From assembly GCF_000237925.1 (NCBI RefSeq), contig NC_031496.1, forward strand, positions 25,723,510 to 25,787,509: a stretch of 64,000 bases of DNA, given 5' to 3'. The position numbers and the translations under genes are program-made. Below the pieces are notes generated by a model. It saw only the letters and a program-made list of their open reading frames with translations, was not told the origin of the DNA and did no database searches. This stretch comes from Schistosoma mansoni. Lineage: Eukaryota; Platyhelminthes; Trematoda; Strigeidida; Schistosomatidae. Below are positions 1 through 13,500 of this stretch, piece after piece (the first letter of the stretch is position 1; the number at the start of each line of letters is the position of its first letter).

Positions 1-245
1 CGACATCATCAGCAGTTTGTTCTCACCTTAAACCTACCCTGGTAATACTAGCTTATTATCCAAAGTGATTAGGTTTCGAATTGTTTTCGCATTATTTTCT
101 TGATTATTCTTGTCTCCTCTTACTCTCAATTTCCAGTCCAGTTGACCTTTTATTTTTATATATAAATGTTCTTAACAAGTATATGATGTGTGATCAGATT
201 GTTCGAAATGTATTGCACTAATATATCACATAGTTCTGATAATTT
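1..245 (+). mobile_element. Penelope-like element, 3' end (truncated by window edge)
   Basis: The first 45 bases read in frame as the last residues of a PLE protein ending QQFVLTLNLPW and a stop. The same ending is found in the larger PLE copy at 2979. The following 200 bases match the 3' non-coding tail of that copy, including the shared block TGTGTGATCAGATTGTTCG. It is a second copy of the same family in the same orientation, about 2.9 kb upstream. Partial tandem copies are common for PLEs. Confidence 0.8.
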
Positions 246-667
246 TCGTCTTATTATACTATCAAGTAGGTGAGCAATTATTTATATTTTAATTATGGTT
301 CTTCTCTATAAATTGATTACATAATTGATCGACAATCTGTGATGTAAGTAGTATCACTTTACATAATAGATTCATATGACGGAAGTTTTCCGAGTTCATT
401 GAGTAACTTTTATAAACATTAGCACCAACTCCAAGTATGATGAGTAGAGGATGAATTAATTGAGTACACTAACTACATCGTTTCCCTAGGAAGTAGATGG
501 AGGATGAAACCTTATCATGGATTCAGACATATATCTGCCTAATGATTAATGAGCACACTATTCGGAACTTAATTCTGCTTTATATAACTACTATGCAAGT
601 AATTTTCTGAAATTAGGGGACTATAAATACATTAGAAGCATTTCAAAGAAATGACTAGTGCTGAAAA

Positions 668-992
668 CGGATGTAGAGTACTATATGGATTTGGCAAATC
701 GGCTGGTGAAGGAGTAGATCTTCTCAGAATTAGGATGACTGGGACATGTGTTCCGTATGCCCGACAACCGCCTACTACAGCACGTAATGATCACTGGGAT
801 AGAAGTGAGTTTGAATAGAGCAAGAAGGAGCGAAATCAAGAAGTGATATTAGTCAACTTTTATTGATCTGAGTCGCGTTGGTAGGTATATACTATCTGGT
901 TACGGACCACGCAGAATCATAATTAGTAGCTACGAGCCTTCGATGATATATCTGAACATCGATATCAATGAAGAAGACGTACTCATCCGTTA
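668..992 (+). mobile_element. RTE-clade LINE fragment (C-terminal end, decayed)
   Basis: In different frames this stretch reads as RMPDNRLLQH and then LSRVGRY with GYGPR. These correspond to the C-terminal RMPDNRLP and [13 protein letters not shown] blocks seen in better-kept copies at 48.0 kb and 56.2 kb. Frame changes and stops show it is an old, non-functional remnant. The family belongs to the RTE-type non-LTR retrotransposons of schistosomes; the exact subfamily is not assigned. Confidence 0.6.
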
Positions 993-1204
993 ACTTCCCA
1001 TGAGTTTGAATTACAATGTCATTTTATGCTTTTATCCAACTAACTGTTTCTTACTTTTTGAACCACATTTTCTGTATTTAGTCTGAATTATGATAATGTT
1101 TACATTGATTACTTCAAATTTGTTATATATGTAGTGTACGGGGTGTGTAGAGATTGTTTAGTTTCATGGTTAGCATTTTAAATATATCGCGTTAACAGCA
1201 GTCT

Positions 1205-1345
1205 ACCTAATTCCGTCAGACTGAGAATCCTGCGGCCGGCTGAAGCAATTGCTATTCGGATAAAAAAACCCAGAGCTATGCATTAAAAAGAAATATGTTC
1301 AGCCGCTCCTTTAAGCCTGGGCAACTAGTTAATACTCAATTTTAT
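1205..1345 (+). mobile_element. Penelope-like element, C-terminal fragment
   Basis: One frame reads RILRPAEAIAIRIKKP followed by a degraded SLGN end. This matches the PLE C-terminal pattern EAIAIR..KP..C.QKE...LSLPW seen in the copy ending at 2979 (EALAIRKLKLPLCVQKQ). It is a different PLE subfamily from its neighbours and is short and interrupted. The sequence between it and the gap at 1552 is AT-rich with no clear content. Confidence 0.55.
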
Positions 1346-1551
1346 AATATGGTGACGTAATTTGATTAATGTTCAATTTTATATCTTAATCTTATCTTAT
1401 CTACCCATCTTACTATCGTCATTATTATTATTATCATCACATTTGCTAAACTTTTTGAGAAATTTATTCAGAATCCACCCCTATCTACTATATTACGTAA
1501 TTTCTGATTTGTAATTACATTATTTAGAACAACATATATAAGCGAACAATA

Positions 1552-1751
1552 NNNNNNNNNNNNNNNNNNNNNNNNNNNNNNNNNNNNNNNNNNNNNNNNN
1601 NNNNNNNNNNNNNNNNNNNNNNNNNNNNNNNNNNNNNNNNNNNNNNNNNNNNNNNNNNNNNNNNNNNNNNNNNNNNNNNNNNNNNNNNNNNNNNNNNNNN
1701 NNNNNNNNNNNNNNNNNNNNNNNNNNNNNNNNNNNNNNNNNNNNNNNNNNN
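1552..1751. other. Assembly gap (200 N)
   Basis: Run of exactly 200 N, probably an arbitrary-size scaffold gap. The right flank is an inverted piece of PLE reverse transcriptase, so the order and orientation of the sequence here should be treated with caution. Confidence 0.99.
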
Positions 1752-1856
1752 TTATTCAATGAAATATAGTCACATAAAGTATCAATTGTTTTCCTAAGAG
1801 GTACATTTGTAAATAAAGTGTTCATATCAAAAGAGCACATTGTCTTTGTTTAATTA
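1752..1856 (-). mobile_element. Inverted piece of PLE reverse transcriptase
   Basis: The minus strand reads FDMNTLFTNVPLRKTIDTLC, the PLE reverse-transcriptase motif FD..SLFTNVPL. In an intact PLE this block lies on the same strand just upstream of the QTDGVAMGSPLGP block, but here that block is on the plus strand from about 1910. The upstream half of the catalytic domain is therefore flipped relative to the rest. Either a real inversion or an artefact of the neighbouring gap would explain it. Confidence 0.75.
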
Positions 1857-3175
1857 AATACTTAAAAGACATGAATATAAAAACAATGTAAAATTCACTT
1901 TTGAAGGTGAGCACTTCCGACAAACCGATGGCGTAGCTATGGGTAGCCCTTTAGGACCGTTGCTGGTTTATGTGTTTATGGGGTATGTTGAAAATCTAGC
2001 TGAAGACTAAATTCGAAAGATGTGTCTGTATAAACGATACGTTGATGACATCATAATTATAGGGGATAAATGTGAAGATGTTAACCGCTTGTTAAAAGAA
2101 CTCACTGCAAGTCAAAAGCATATTTCTCTTACGTGCGAAGAAGAGAAGAACAACCAACTTCCTTTTCTAGACATACTGATCAGTAGGAGAGATGTTGTTT
2201 CCATCCAACGTTCTGTATATAGAAAGCCGACATGGATGTGGCAATATCTTAATTTCCATAGTCACTGCCCGATCCATTGCAAACGTGAATTAATAACGGG
2301 CTTATTCAATAGAATCAATCGTATTTGTACTAGAGATACTATTGAAGTAGAGACAAAGCTCTTAACTGATACGTTAATGAATAATGGTTATTCATTAAAG
2401 TTCATAAACCGCTGGAAGGGTTGCAATACGCTGTGACCTATGACGCTTCTGGCACCCAAAAAGCGAGTTTATATTATGTTGCCATTTAGGAGCGACTCAA
2501 ATAGTCTCATGTTGAAACGGAGACTGAAATTAGCCATCAACAGGACATTTTATTCAGCTCAACTTGTCATTATTGAAAAGACAAGGTCTATGTTTCGCCA
2601 AAAACCCAAACAGCACATAAGCGATTGCGTCACATCTCATTGTGTCTATCAATTTACATGTATATGCGGAAACACGTACATATGGAGGAGCAATCGTGAT
2701 CTGCAATTAAGGGTGGCAGAACACATACCTAAATGGCTGCAGAAACAAATGAATTCCAATAGTCAAATAAGATCACAGGATAGACAGACATCTTCCTCCA
2801 TTGCAAAACATTTGGTTAAAATTGGTTATAAGGTTGACATTAAGTCAGCGTTTGTAGTGTTGTACAAAAGCCTTCAAGGACGTATACTAAGGTTTATTGA
2901 AGCCTTGGCTATACGGAAATTGAAACTCCCTTTATGTGTTCAAAAACAATTTGTTCTTACCCTCAATCTACCCTGGTAATGCTGATTTATTATCCAGAGT
3001 AGTCATCACATTGTTTTTGTGTACTTTATTTATTTTCTTTCTTTGTTACGGTTTACCTTTAAATTGTCTAGTTGACCTTTTAATTTTCATATAAAAATGT
3101 CTTAACAAGTATACTATGTGTGATCAGATTGTTCGAAATGTATTGCGCAAATATATCACATAATTCTTTGTCTTC
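1857..3175 (+). mobile_element. Penelope-like element: RT palm, GIY-YIG endonuclease and 3' tail
   Basis: The plus strand encodes the PLE RT blocks QTDGVAMGSPLGP (about 1910-1950) and YVDDIIII (2038-2061), where YVDD is the catalytic box. After a connector comes a GIY-YIG endonuclease-like end with CVYQFTCICGNTYI and RVAEHIPKWL (2640-2735), ending LPW and a stop at 2979. This single-protein architecture (RT fused to a C-terminal GIY-YIG nuclease, no capsid) defines Penelope-like elements. The frame is interrupted by several stops, and the N-terminal RT half is missing or inverted, so the copy is dead. Nucleotides 2980-3175 are the 3' tail shared with positions 46-245 and with fragments near 61.0-61.3 kb. 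An Sm-alpha repeat follows about 60 bases downstream. Confidence 0.9.
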
Positions 3176-3237
3176 TCATTGCATTATCTAAATATCACAA
3201 AGTTTTAATACAATGTTATAAACTATGAAGTGAGATA

Positions 3238-3575
3238 GTAAGCAAAGATGGATAGTGGCTAGCAGTGGAATCTAGGACGCGCGTTTCGTCCTATTTGGGA
3301 CTCACCAGCTGGATGTACCTGCATCTCAGATTTGTTGATGTTCACTCTGGGACTCGAACCCAGTACCCTCGCTTCAAACGCCATCGCATTATCCACTCGG
3401 CCACTGAGTCCTGATAGCCACTTGCTTGTGCGATGGGATGACGTTTAAATTCACTTAGTATTGTTTGTTTGAATCTTCCCATCGATGTGTTAGGACTGCA
3501 ACTGGTCAGTCTCTAATTGGCATATGTGCATACTGTGCGTATTGTCTCGATATAGCATTGATCTTGTAAACTGTT
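3238..3575 (-). mobile_element. Sm-alpha-type SINE with tRNA-like head and hammerhead remnant
   Basis: Read on the minus strand, it has an upstream block (about 3420-3575), then a tRNA-like head with box A TGGCCGAGTGG and box B GGTTCGAGTCC (about 3345-3412). A hammerhead-like segment (about 3271-3317) and a tail ending near GGATAGTGGCTAG/AGCAAAG follow. Schistosome Sm-alpha repeats are known to carry a hammerhead. Here the core reads CTGGTGA (A6 replaced by G) and stem I has a C-A mismatch, so cleavage is probably lost although GAAAC and the GTC site remain. The box A and B matches make RNA polymerase III transcription plausible. Confidence 0.85.
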
Positions 3576-6500
3576 TACTGAATTTAAAGACTTAGTCTTT
3601 TCTGAATCTTAAAATCTTGCACTTTTAACCCGATAGATTAGTACATTGTGATTTTCGCTGAAAGTTTCTATTAAACATAGTAATGATTTGTTTTATAGTT
3701 GAGAGATAGACAATACGTGGTGCAGTGATCTAGCTCCACCTTAATTTCTGTAGCTGGACTGAAAAAGGTTAAGTTTATCTGATATATCTTCCCAAAGCCA
3801 AGTGATAAGTGAGTGATACTGATAATTCGACTAAAGTGGTCAAGATTTCGCTTGATTATCTAAAGAAGACAAACATATGGTAATGGTTGAAAATCCGGTC
3901 TAACTTTCTGAGGACATACATTGATGAACTAATTTATTGATGTATTTCGATTCGGGTTAGTCAAGAAAACCTTCCTATTTACTCTTGGTTTGTTTGTTCA
4001 AATAGCAAATTGGGCACGTATATTGAAAGCATATATGTCAGTATTAGACTCGACTCACAGCACAATCCAATAGGTAGACTACAATATTTCATATGTAATC
4101 ATATTTTTAGAACATTAATAACATTTTATCAGGACACCGTTAGTAGAATGACCTGATCATTTTCATCCAAATTGCATTAATATAATATACAATAAGTTAT
4201 AGTAAATCGATAAGTGAGTGAATGATTTGAGAAATAAATGTGTGATTATCTTGTGAACCATTATTGATCCTTGTGATTCCCTAAAGCTGTTAATTATGTT
4301 TTTATAACAGAATTTACGTTGTTATATGTGATCATTTCAGGTCAATACAATATCACTTTGTATGCATCTATAAAAATGGTGTTATATCTAGTTATTACAC
4401 AAATGATGCAGTAATATTAATCAATAATTACTTTTTGTAAAGCTTATTGATTTCGTTTTACTTTATTCGATTTGTGTCCACCCTGAATGGTGTGTATCAT
4501 CTGTTTTAATTCCAGTAGATTTAATGTTTAGGTAAATTATTTGAGTAAGTGTCCTTAGTGAGCTAGATTTCTGGTACATAGAATAATGAGAAGTTGAATT
4601 GGAATCTAAGTTTTGAAGCCAGTCAGAGATCTGAAGAGACCCTACTCAGTGAAATGATCAATGATGTATCGGTGAATAGACCCTTACTACAAGTTATTCT
4701 GATGTTGAAATCTTTTGTTGTAAGCAGAGATTAATGCTATTTTTTCGTACAGCTTACGTCAGACATCTCTCTTGTCTGTTCCATAGCTGGTTTGGGAGTT
4801 GCATAATCGTCTACCTCCGCAAAATATAAATTATGTTATTTGTTGCCACTATTATGTCATTTTTTATTTATCTATCGGGTTAACTCACGTCATTCGAGTA
4901 GGAAGTTAAAAAGAGTTTGGTGTCATCATCGCCAAATGTTGTCAGATCACCTTAAAATAATCTTATATGATGGAGCACACTCTGGAGTAGTACTAATTAT
5001 GGAAGGGCATTGAGAACACATTTTGCTTTCTATAATCATGGTTAAAGATCTTACTCCGTTAATCGAGTTATTCACTTAACATTTTCTCATTCCATTGAGA
5101 GAAGCATTTGATCTTTAAGGATGGTGTTGTATTTCTAAGGTCATTTTGGGTTTCCAAACAGAATTCTAATAATCGACAAACACTTTGTATTAGAAATTTT
5201 TGATTTAATTACAACTGCGAAAAAATTCTCGTTGCCTAACTTAATTTGTCGAGAAAAATTACATTTTATGGTATACCACTTAAAAGTAAATAGTAACCTA
5301 TCGGATAAAAAAAATCTAGTTTATCTGACTGACTGACTAATTTATTACGTCACAGTAACCAATGTCATGTTTTGTAGTCCTCTGTTATGATCAGATTTTG
5401 TCGTTGGATTTACAATAAAATCAATAGTTTAATCAACTGGACATCGAGATACTGTAAATGATCAGTCCGTGTATAGACATCTCAAACTTTCAGGAGGTCA
5501 GTTAAATATTGATTAGGTAAGTAAAAATGTCTCTGACTTTGGTTCTGGTTGTTATCAGGAAGAGTAAGGACCCTATAGAGATTGCAATCATTGATTTCTA
5601 GCGTTAATTAACTAGGACAAACGAACGTCTAGAGCGCTTTGACAGTTGATCTCAACCATGTGACACAAAATTAATCATAAAGAAGTGTTAGAATGTCACA
5701 GATCAATCTGTACTTTTGAACATGTGAAGAATTAGTGTTAATCATTTGTTGGTTGAATGTTTTTATGACACCATTCGTTTACGAAAGCTAATTCAATTTA
5801 TTTAAATGAATAAAACTCTTTTCAATCGTCGAGATTATTCCGAGTATAATTTTCATATATAATGACCTATAACATCTTGTTTTGTCAATTTGTTGAAATC
5901 TTCAATAGGATATTTTTGTTATTTAAAGAGATAGTTGTATATTCTCAGAAGAATAGGTTGATTTTCCATGTTGTCATAAGGTTAACTAACTTATTGGACC
6001 TTCCAGCCTACTTAAACAAAAATATTACATGCCACGTTTTCTCTATGTAATACCTATTCAGACAATATTTAGCTCCCCGATTAGATCTGTCAAAAATTGA
6101 TAGTATTTGCTAAATTGAAATAACTATATAAACATGAGATTAGATAATACGAACATCTCAATACTGCAGGACATAAATCGGTGTGATATTCTCAAATAGC
6201 TATATCTTGGACTATAGCACCGAGTGGTGATGGTTTTGGATCCTTTGGGGGATATTAGTTATTTTAGGTAAGAAGAAACACCTAGCTAAAGAGTTTCAGC
6301 TACCCTTGAACCTAATTTAAAGACTTATTCTAATTAGGTTGATTCACTTTCTGTTAACTACTGATTTTCTGGACAATATCGTCGTAATTATAGTCCACTT
6401 TTGTTATTTTTCTAGTTTTACCAGTCTTTGATGGTTAAACCTGGTGTTTTATTTTACTCACTGTTAAAAAACCTATTTTTTATTACAATTTTTCATGTGA

Positions 6501-6780
6501 AGTGTTCAAAAAGAATTTTGATTTTGTAAAAAATTCCGACTTGTCCGATCTATTATTCTCGGGACATAACTCTTCTCTTTGGGAACGATCGTACTGTTAG
6601 GAGTCTATGAATACAAAATTCCTATCTAGTAATTTAGTGAGTCACAATCTACTGACAGTTGAAGCATAGAAGGCACATGCAACCTAACATTTTTGAGAAC
6701 CATTCTAGCTTACTAATAAGTAGTAAAAAGTGAAATGCTCAAAATATGGCAAGTTTGAAATAAGCATATAAAAGAAGAAT
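3576..6780. other. No gene recognised
   Basis: AT-rich sequence downstream of the p62-like gene. The longest open frame (5862-6050) is short, lysine/isoleucine-rich and without any family signature. A short run of TCTGACTGACTGACTAA near 5322-5340 resembles the (CTGA)n tail of local RTE elements but has no coding remnant beside it. Confidence 0.5.
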
Positions 6781-6796
6781 AAAAACAAGAACATCA

Positions 6797-6802
6797 TTTA
6801 AT
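6797..6802 (-). promoter_or_regulatory. Candidate poly(A) signal of the p62-like gene
   Basis: ATTAAA on the minus strand about 107 bases downstream of the stop codon at 6909-6911. It is the nearest reasonable match to a polyadenylation signal; AATAAA occurs only further away (about 6450-6480). Confidence 0.35.
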
Positions 6803-6908
6803 TTGTTATTATATAGACCAATTTTGGTAGAACCATAATAATCAATGATATCTACCGAAACGGGAATTGATGATTGGTGACTCTGGAAAACATTGAGAAC
6901 ACTCATTT

Positions 6909-7576
6909 TTAATTAGCTAACTTTTCAACAATTGTCTGTAAATTACCACGTTCTTTTATGACTAATTCAACTAATTCACTAGTTTTCTGTTTAAAACCCA
7001 TTTCACGAAGTGCATCAATTGTTTTGTGAATATCATCAGAATCATTTGTAGTGGTAGATGATGATGTTCTAGGATCAGATAAATCTGATTGTTCATCTTC
7101 TTCATCAGTAGAATCTTCTACAATAACATCTGAAGCGACAATTTTAACTGCTTGTAATACTGGACATGGAAATTCTGCATTATCTCTAGTAATCAACATT
7201 GGATGTTCTGAGTGATGGTTTTTTTTAAAACAATCAGGGCATAATACAACTCTAGGACATATAACACATGTGAATCGATCACCACACCAATTGTTTTTAT
7301 TACATATGTTACATATTAATTCAATGATAACAGGTAATTCAGGTTCTTTGTAATCGATTTCTTTATTAAATACAGCTCTTGATGCACGTTCACGAAAATC
7401 ACTTGGTAAATTCTCTGGTCTACATCCACCATAGAATGAAGGTAATTTCGTTTCATTTAAGTGAAGTACTGGGGCAGCAAATAATAAAGGTGTATTATCT
7501 TCACGATCATATATCATTCGTACAATTGCTTCTCTCAGATTAGATGAATTCGACACTGTACAATATTCAGTTCCAT
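6909..7576 (-). CDS. SQSTM1: SQSTM1-like gene, exon 2 (terminal): PB1 end, ZZ, UBA
   Basis: The exon starts after the minus-strand acceptor TTTTACTTCCACAG at 7577 and ends with TAA at 6909-6911. It supplies two bases to the split codon and then 221 codons. ZZ signature: CNIC, then GDRFTCVIC, then LCPDCF, with histidines in HHSEH. The UBA-like end runs IDALREMGF to the stop. No stop interrupts the frame. Confidence 0.88.
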
Positions 7577-10500
7577 CTGTGGAAGTAAAATGTTTTTAAA
7601 AAAAATATAATCACATAAGAATAATGAAGAGAGGGATTTTCGACTGGTAATTGTTTTTTAGAAATGAATACACTGATATACATACCAAACGATTCTGTAT
7701 TAGTTATATACTATCTAATTACTATATATATAATCATGGATACAAAAATGTTTATTGATCAAGGATGGTAGTTTAGTTAACGTATTGAATCATACTTGTG
7801 CTCTCTTATTAGAACATATTTGTTAAAGCACATTTTTTATAATAAGCTTCAAAAACTTTGTATTTTTAAGATGCATCAATTGTTCTTTTGATAGTTGAAT
7901 TCATTAGTCGATGTAAACTAGACCACCATTGAAGACTTGGAAGCACCGGATGACCGTTTCGTCCTAGTATGGGACTCCTTAACAGTGCGCATCCACGATC
8001 TCGTCCAGTGCTTCCAAATTTTCCATGGTGATCAAGCTTACATCGACTCATGAATTAAACTATTAAAATCACTGTAATTTCCACAAACCGTCGTTCTAAT
8101 AATGTTATTTTAATGTTGTTCTCAATTTTCGAAATCAGTTTATTTTTAACTTTGAGGGTGTATTGATAGTTTTTCCTTATGGATGATATCCGATGACTGT
8201 TACGTCACATTGTAAATTGACTGCAGTTAGAAATTTGACCTATACGATTTGCAAGTAACTCATTCACCTCAAAACCTTAGGATTTTAAGTTCTACTCCTG
8301 GTTGAGTTATAGGTAAACCCTTTGAAAACAACTCTACAAACTAGAATGAAATAGCTGTTCTGTTCTCAGTGGGTTCTAATAGTTCACTAGTTGAGGTCAA
8401 TTCGTGATGAAAAGCATTTTCAAAGTCATTCTATGTTATTATGCATCCACTTGATTGATCCTAAATTTCGGACAGGCTAATAATTCAAGTAGCATATGAC
8501 TATTCAGTTATTTTTACCAACCTAATAACTCTACTCACTCCGTAGGAAAATGCGACTTTCAGTAAATATATCTCTTATATTTATGTTCTTGTAATTCCAT
8601 ACTTATGCATCTCATGAGTGATTGTATGCTTGTTTGTACACTTATTATTTTATCCAGTGCCTATCTTCTTGTTACATAACGTATTATCTATTTTGAGTTA
8701 TATAAACTCTTGCAGTCAGTAACATTGCGAGTAGGAACGTTCAACTTCTTCGCTTTATAACTCTTCGTCTATCAACCGAACTGAATGTATGGAATGTAAA
8801 CATAAGGAACACTAGTATTCGATATTTCATTACTGCTTTGTTATTGACAGGACTTGTCAATAGAATATAAACGACGTAAGATCTATATTTCTTCTACAAT
8901 AACGACGATTCAATCAAACTGGAGTCAGCGAAAACAAAGATTTCAATTCCACTGAATATTCTTTCAGATGTTACACGTGGTTTATGATAGATTATATCGG
9001 TTTTTATCTGCCTATTCACTTCTGATTTCGTCATTTATATCTTTGGAAGAGTTCATTGTTTACATGAATGGATTCGTTTGTATTAAATGCATCTAGTTAT
9101 ATATTCATTTAAAAACAAACAAGATTGTCTCGCAGTATTGTTGATTGATTGAAGTTAGATATCAATGCAGTTGGATACCAGCTCAGTGATCTAAATGTTA
9201 GACCTTCGTGTGAAACTGGAGGTCCCGGGTCCGAGTTCAGCGTCCGGAACCGTGGGTGCGCACAACTGAGGAGTCCCATTCTAGAATGAGACAGCCGTCA
9301 AGAGCTCCCAGGTTTTCAATTGTGGTCTAACATTGATGGGTTCATGATCTCAATTAAAGTTTTTCAAAAACTCAATCAATCACGTGTGAAATAAAGAGAA
9401 TTCTAGACAGCTACTTTTTTTTAAATATGAAAGCCAGTTCATTTGGTGCATTAGTTATTCGGTCTATCAATGATATTGACTTATAAAATAAATTCATTGA
9501 GTGACAGAAGTTAAAAATAAACAAAATCAAACCAAATATCTTGACTCAAATGTACTGATTCATTGATTATTAGTATAAAGTCATGACGATTTCTAAATTC
9601 AATAGGGACTAATTGGTTAACAATGTTAAGTGAATTGTTTCTCATTCACTGAATAATTGTTATCTATGGTTAATATATATACATATGGAGGCGGCCTGCT
9701 TGAACATCTGGGCTACCTGTTCTTGATATCTAGATTTTTCAACAAATTATCTTATTTTGTTTGTTTTAATATATCATTATGGCTATTAATAGCACAGCCT
9801 ATTCAGGTGCGTTTCTGAAAAGTGTACAACTTTTCGCTGTAAAGGTTGCAAAAGGCCTAATCAGAGATATTGTGGTTGCTAGCAATATGTATTGAAAAGA
9901 ATGAACATTATTTAGATGTCAATCGACTGGACTGCTAAATTCTAACTGGAGATCACTCAATGTTTATCGTCAGGATCGATCAAGAAGTAAGAAACGGAAA
10001 CTTGTTGAAAGATTTTGTGCTGAGAGTTTTATATCGTACCAAAATTATAATATTGAATAAGGCTAATGACAAGAATAATAACACATGAAAAAAGTCAGTT
10101 GTAACGACATATATGGATGTATTTAATGGCTGCGAAACGAAATCTAAGATAATCTGAAATTCATGAGATTGTTTGTACAACATACTCCCTCACATTCTTT
10201 ATTCCTAGTCAAACCGTTTAAATTATAAACATAAAGTTGAATTTTTACTTTCAGCCATTATTATTATTATCACTCATTTCACATCTAGTCTTGGAAATTA
10301 CTTTCCACACAGTGTCGTTGTATTGCATGTCAACTTCAACAAGTCGAACTTCATACCATATCCTAGACAGTACACGATTAATACATTCTTACATTCACAA
10401 TTAGATGGACGGTATTAAAAACCGATTTCCTGTTGCAACATCAATAGATATATTTAATTCATTTCCATTAGTTATTTGAACCTTCTTAATGATTCTTAGG

Positions 10501-13500
10501 ACTGGTAGTGGGTTTAAGTCTAACATATGGAATCGCGGATCCCCATTTCTAAGGCGTCATATAGTATGATAAAACGACTGTTTAGTGCTTCCAGGTCTTC
10601 AATAGTTGTCCAACATTGATCAGTTCATGACTTAAATGAAATTCAACAATCTCCACCACTCCATATTAAAAATTCATCAATTATTGTTAAATGTAAAGAA
10701 ATCATTTTAATGTAATTCTTTGTAACCTGATAAAACAATATATATTTAATTGTTAATTTTTATAACAAGTAGTATACTTTCCTCTCTCACTTAAATTCTT
10801 AAAAATTATTCACGATGAATGGTCAGTATAACCCATTTTAATTAGGTTATTGTTAGTAAAATTTGGAGGACCCTAATAGAATATTCAGTGCTATGAATTC
10901 CCTTTGTAATCTCTCCAATATAATCTTTTAATTAACTCATAGACTGAAACTCATTAAACGATGATAGTGGTTTCCGAAAAGATAACTACCAAAGAAGTCA
11001 TGACTGATCTAAGTCAGCGTAACCTGTTCATTTACTTAGAAATTGTTGGAAATGGAAAATCAATGTATGGAGTGTAGCGATTCAAAAGATATGCACTACA
11101 AACCTATGCTATAAGAGTCAGTCAATCTGGCATATGATATCGGTTTCAAGGTCATTGAATACATTACTATTTACTTTCAGATAATATTATGAGAACCCTG
11201 GATACAAAATGACAGCTAAAGAGTGTAAATACAAATTATGAAAGTATGAAATATAAAAGCAGACTGAGTAAGTAGTTTGTATCTAATGGAATAGATCTAT
11301 CTATAAACATTAAAATAACAGTATTCTACATGTGTTTTGTAATTTCAAATAAGCACAATTACTTTTTATTTTAACTCTTATTGCTACTACCGAACAAATA
11401 AGTGTGTTGATGTAAATCAGGATCTCATTGTCTATCGAATGTAAAGAATGTGAAATGAAAGATTAACAACTTCTCAATAATGTTCATCAGTGAACTGAGT
11501 ATCGGAAAACAAAAAAATAGCTAGTAATTCAGTATTTTTATATGTAAAAATGAATAAATAATTGCTTGAGAGCTGTTTTTACACTTCAGTGTTATGAGCA
11601 ACTATATGCTCAGGCCCCGACTACATTTCAGTTGAAATGAATGATGACAATAAAACTTAATGCTTGAAAATAGATTTACTATTGAACCTAATAGAAAGCT
11701 GTCCAATAGTTTTACTGTTTGTTACGAAAACTTTGTAAGAATTTAACTAAATGGAGGATTCCCCACTTATATTAAACCGATTGCTCGAGAATTCAGTTTC
11801 TAATCAGTGTGTCAACATAACTGAGACTACAAATGTGTTCTTTTGAAATAAACTTGAATGTGATACCCATAAATATTCCATAAACAGTTAAACAGGAAAC
11901 AAGTTTAGAATGACAAAGAAACATGTCAACTGATTGAGAAATTAACTAGAAGAAATATCCATTATAGTCAAATCCCACACGACGATTAATTAGCTTATTA
12001 ACATAAATAAGAGAGTAAACTGATCAATTCCAGTTATTCACTTAGGGATGAAGGACTCCAAATATGAATACTGTTGTAGTGTGTCCGTCTTACTTATCCA
12101 TTAAGTGACATCAAAAATAACACCTAGGCACACATTGAAGGTTCCATCCAATTATATCCTAGCATACTTTAAACCAATAACATTACACTGTAATCATTCA
12201 CCAAATCACTTGACACATTTTCATAAATTTATTGATCAAAAACGTAGACTCGAATAATTTTACTTCCAAAGATTCATTCACATTTCATTAATTCATTTAT
12301 TTTATTCATGTTGGTTGTATACTTAGACAAGTGATTTCTATTGATATCATTTGATAGTATCATTCATGCAAATTGTAGTATACAATACTTAAATAAAGAA
12401 TGGGTGCTAGTCATAACAATCATGTGAATAGAAAATAGCAAACAAGTGAGTAAACCATACTTCCATTTCTCAAAACAAATAAATGGAATTAAACAAAACA
12501 TAAACACAATATGAACATTGATGATGAAGAGATAAGAGGAATATTGCATGTAGAATGTTTCACAACCTGCACTCATCAGCATTCGTCAGTAATCGTATTG
12601 TGTGTTCTCCTTTTGCTGCCTATTGTTCTGTGATATCTACATGAAAATATAATGCTTTATTGGTGACAATTTCCAATCTTATATAATACTGGCTAATCGA
12701 AAAAGAGTGTGTATATGTATGTGATGTTTGGTGTTTCATTCAATTGGTTTCTTTCATAATTTTAAGTGGGTTGGTTGGAGTTAGACATAAAACACCGTTG
12801 GATGCCGACTCAGTGGTCTATCAGTTAAGTGCTCTGGCGCGAGACTGGTAGGTCCTGGGTTCGAGTCTCGCGAGGCAAGGTCGTGGGTGCGCACTGCCGA
12901 AGAGTCCCACAATGGGACGAAACGGCTGTCTAGTGCTCCCAGGTTTTCCTTGGTGGTCTAGCTTCAATTGTCCCACGCTTTCAACGATGAAAGTATTATT
13001 ATTATTATTTGTAGAATACGACGAATTCATTGTATTTTGTTGCTTCCTCGTTAGCTACAACCAAGCTAACTGTTTCTATTTCAATGATATATTGTTAAAA
13101 TTGAAACATCAATCAATCATTAAAGGTTTGTGTATGGTATGACAGAACTCATGAATTAAAGTTTGAAAATAGGGTCTATTGATAATGGCTTAAAGTAATA
13201 AGTTCTAGAATGTCAAGACAATTTGTATTTGTTAATTGAAGAAAAAGGGTTTCTTTGAAAGTTTAAGAAAGGAAAGTGGAGATGTGAAATAAACTCACTG
13301 AACTATGATTACATTGGATTGAAAAAAAGCGGTCGAAATTTTACCTAACCAGATGAAAGTTAACTACTGACTCTTTTTTGAATACAAATATTCTGAATGA
13401 GTCTTTTAATTGCCATAACTTCTGATAATTTTAAATAGCATGCAATTAGGCTGTCTATTGATAACTTTAGACGAATCCATAAAATTCACAATATACTTCA

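Noticed and set aside
5862-6050. 62-codon open frame downstream of the p62-like gene
   Set aside because: Short, low-complexity composition, no similarity recognised.
12364-12582. Hydrophobic 72-codon open frame on the minus strand in the p62-like intron
   Set aside because: No family signature, no matching splice sites, and AT-rich sequence readily yields Phe/Ile/Leu-rich frames.
12800-12870. Possible tRNA gene (box A and box B present)
   Set aside because: It is the tRNA-like head of a SINE; the same head recurs next to the same hammerhead and tail elsewhere, and a full cloverleaf is not kept.
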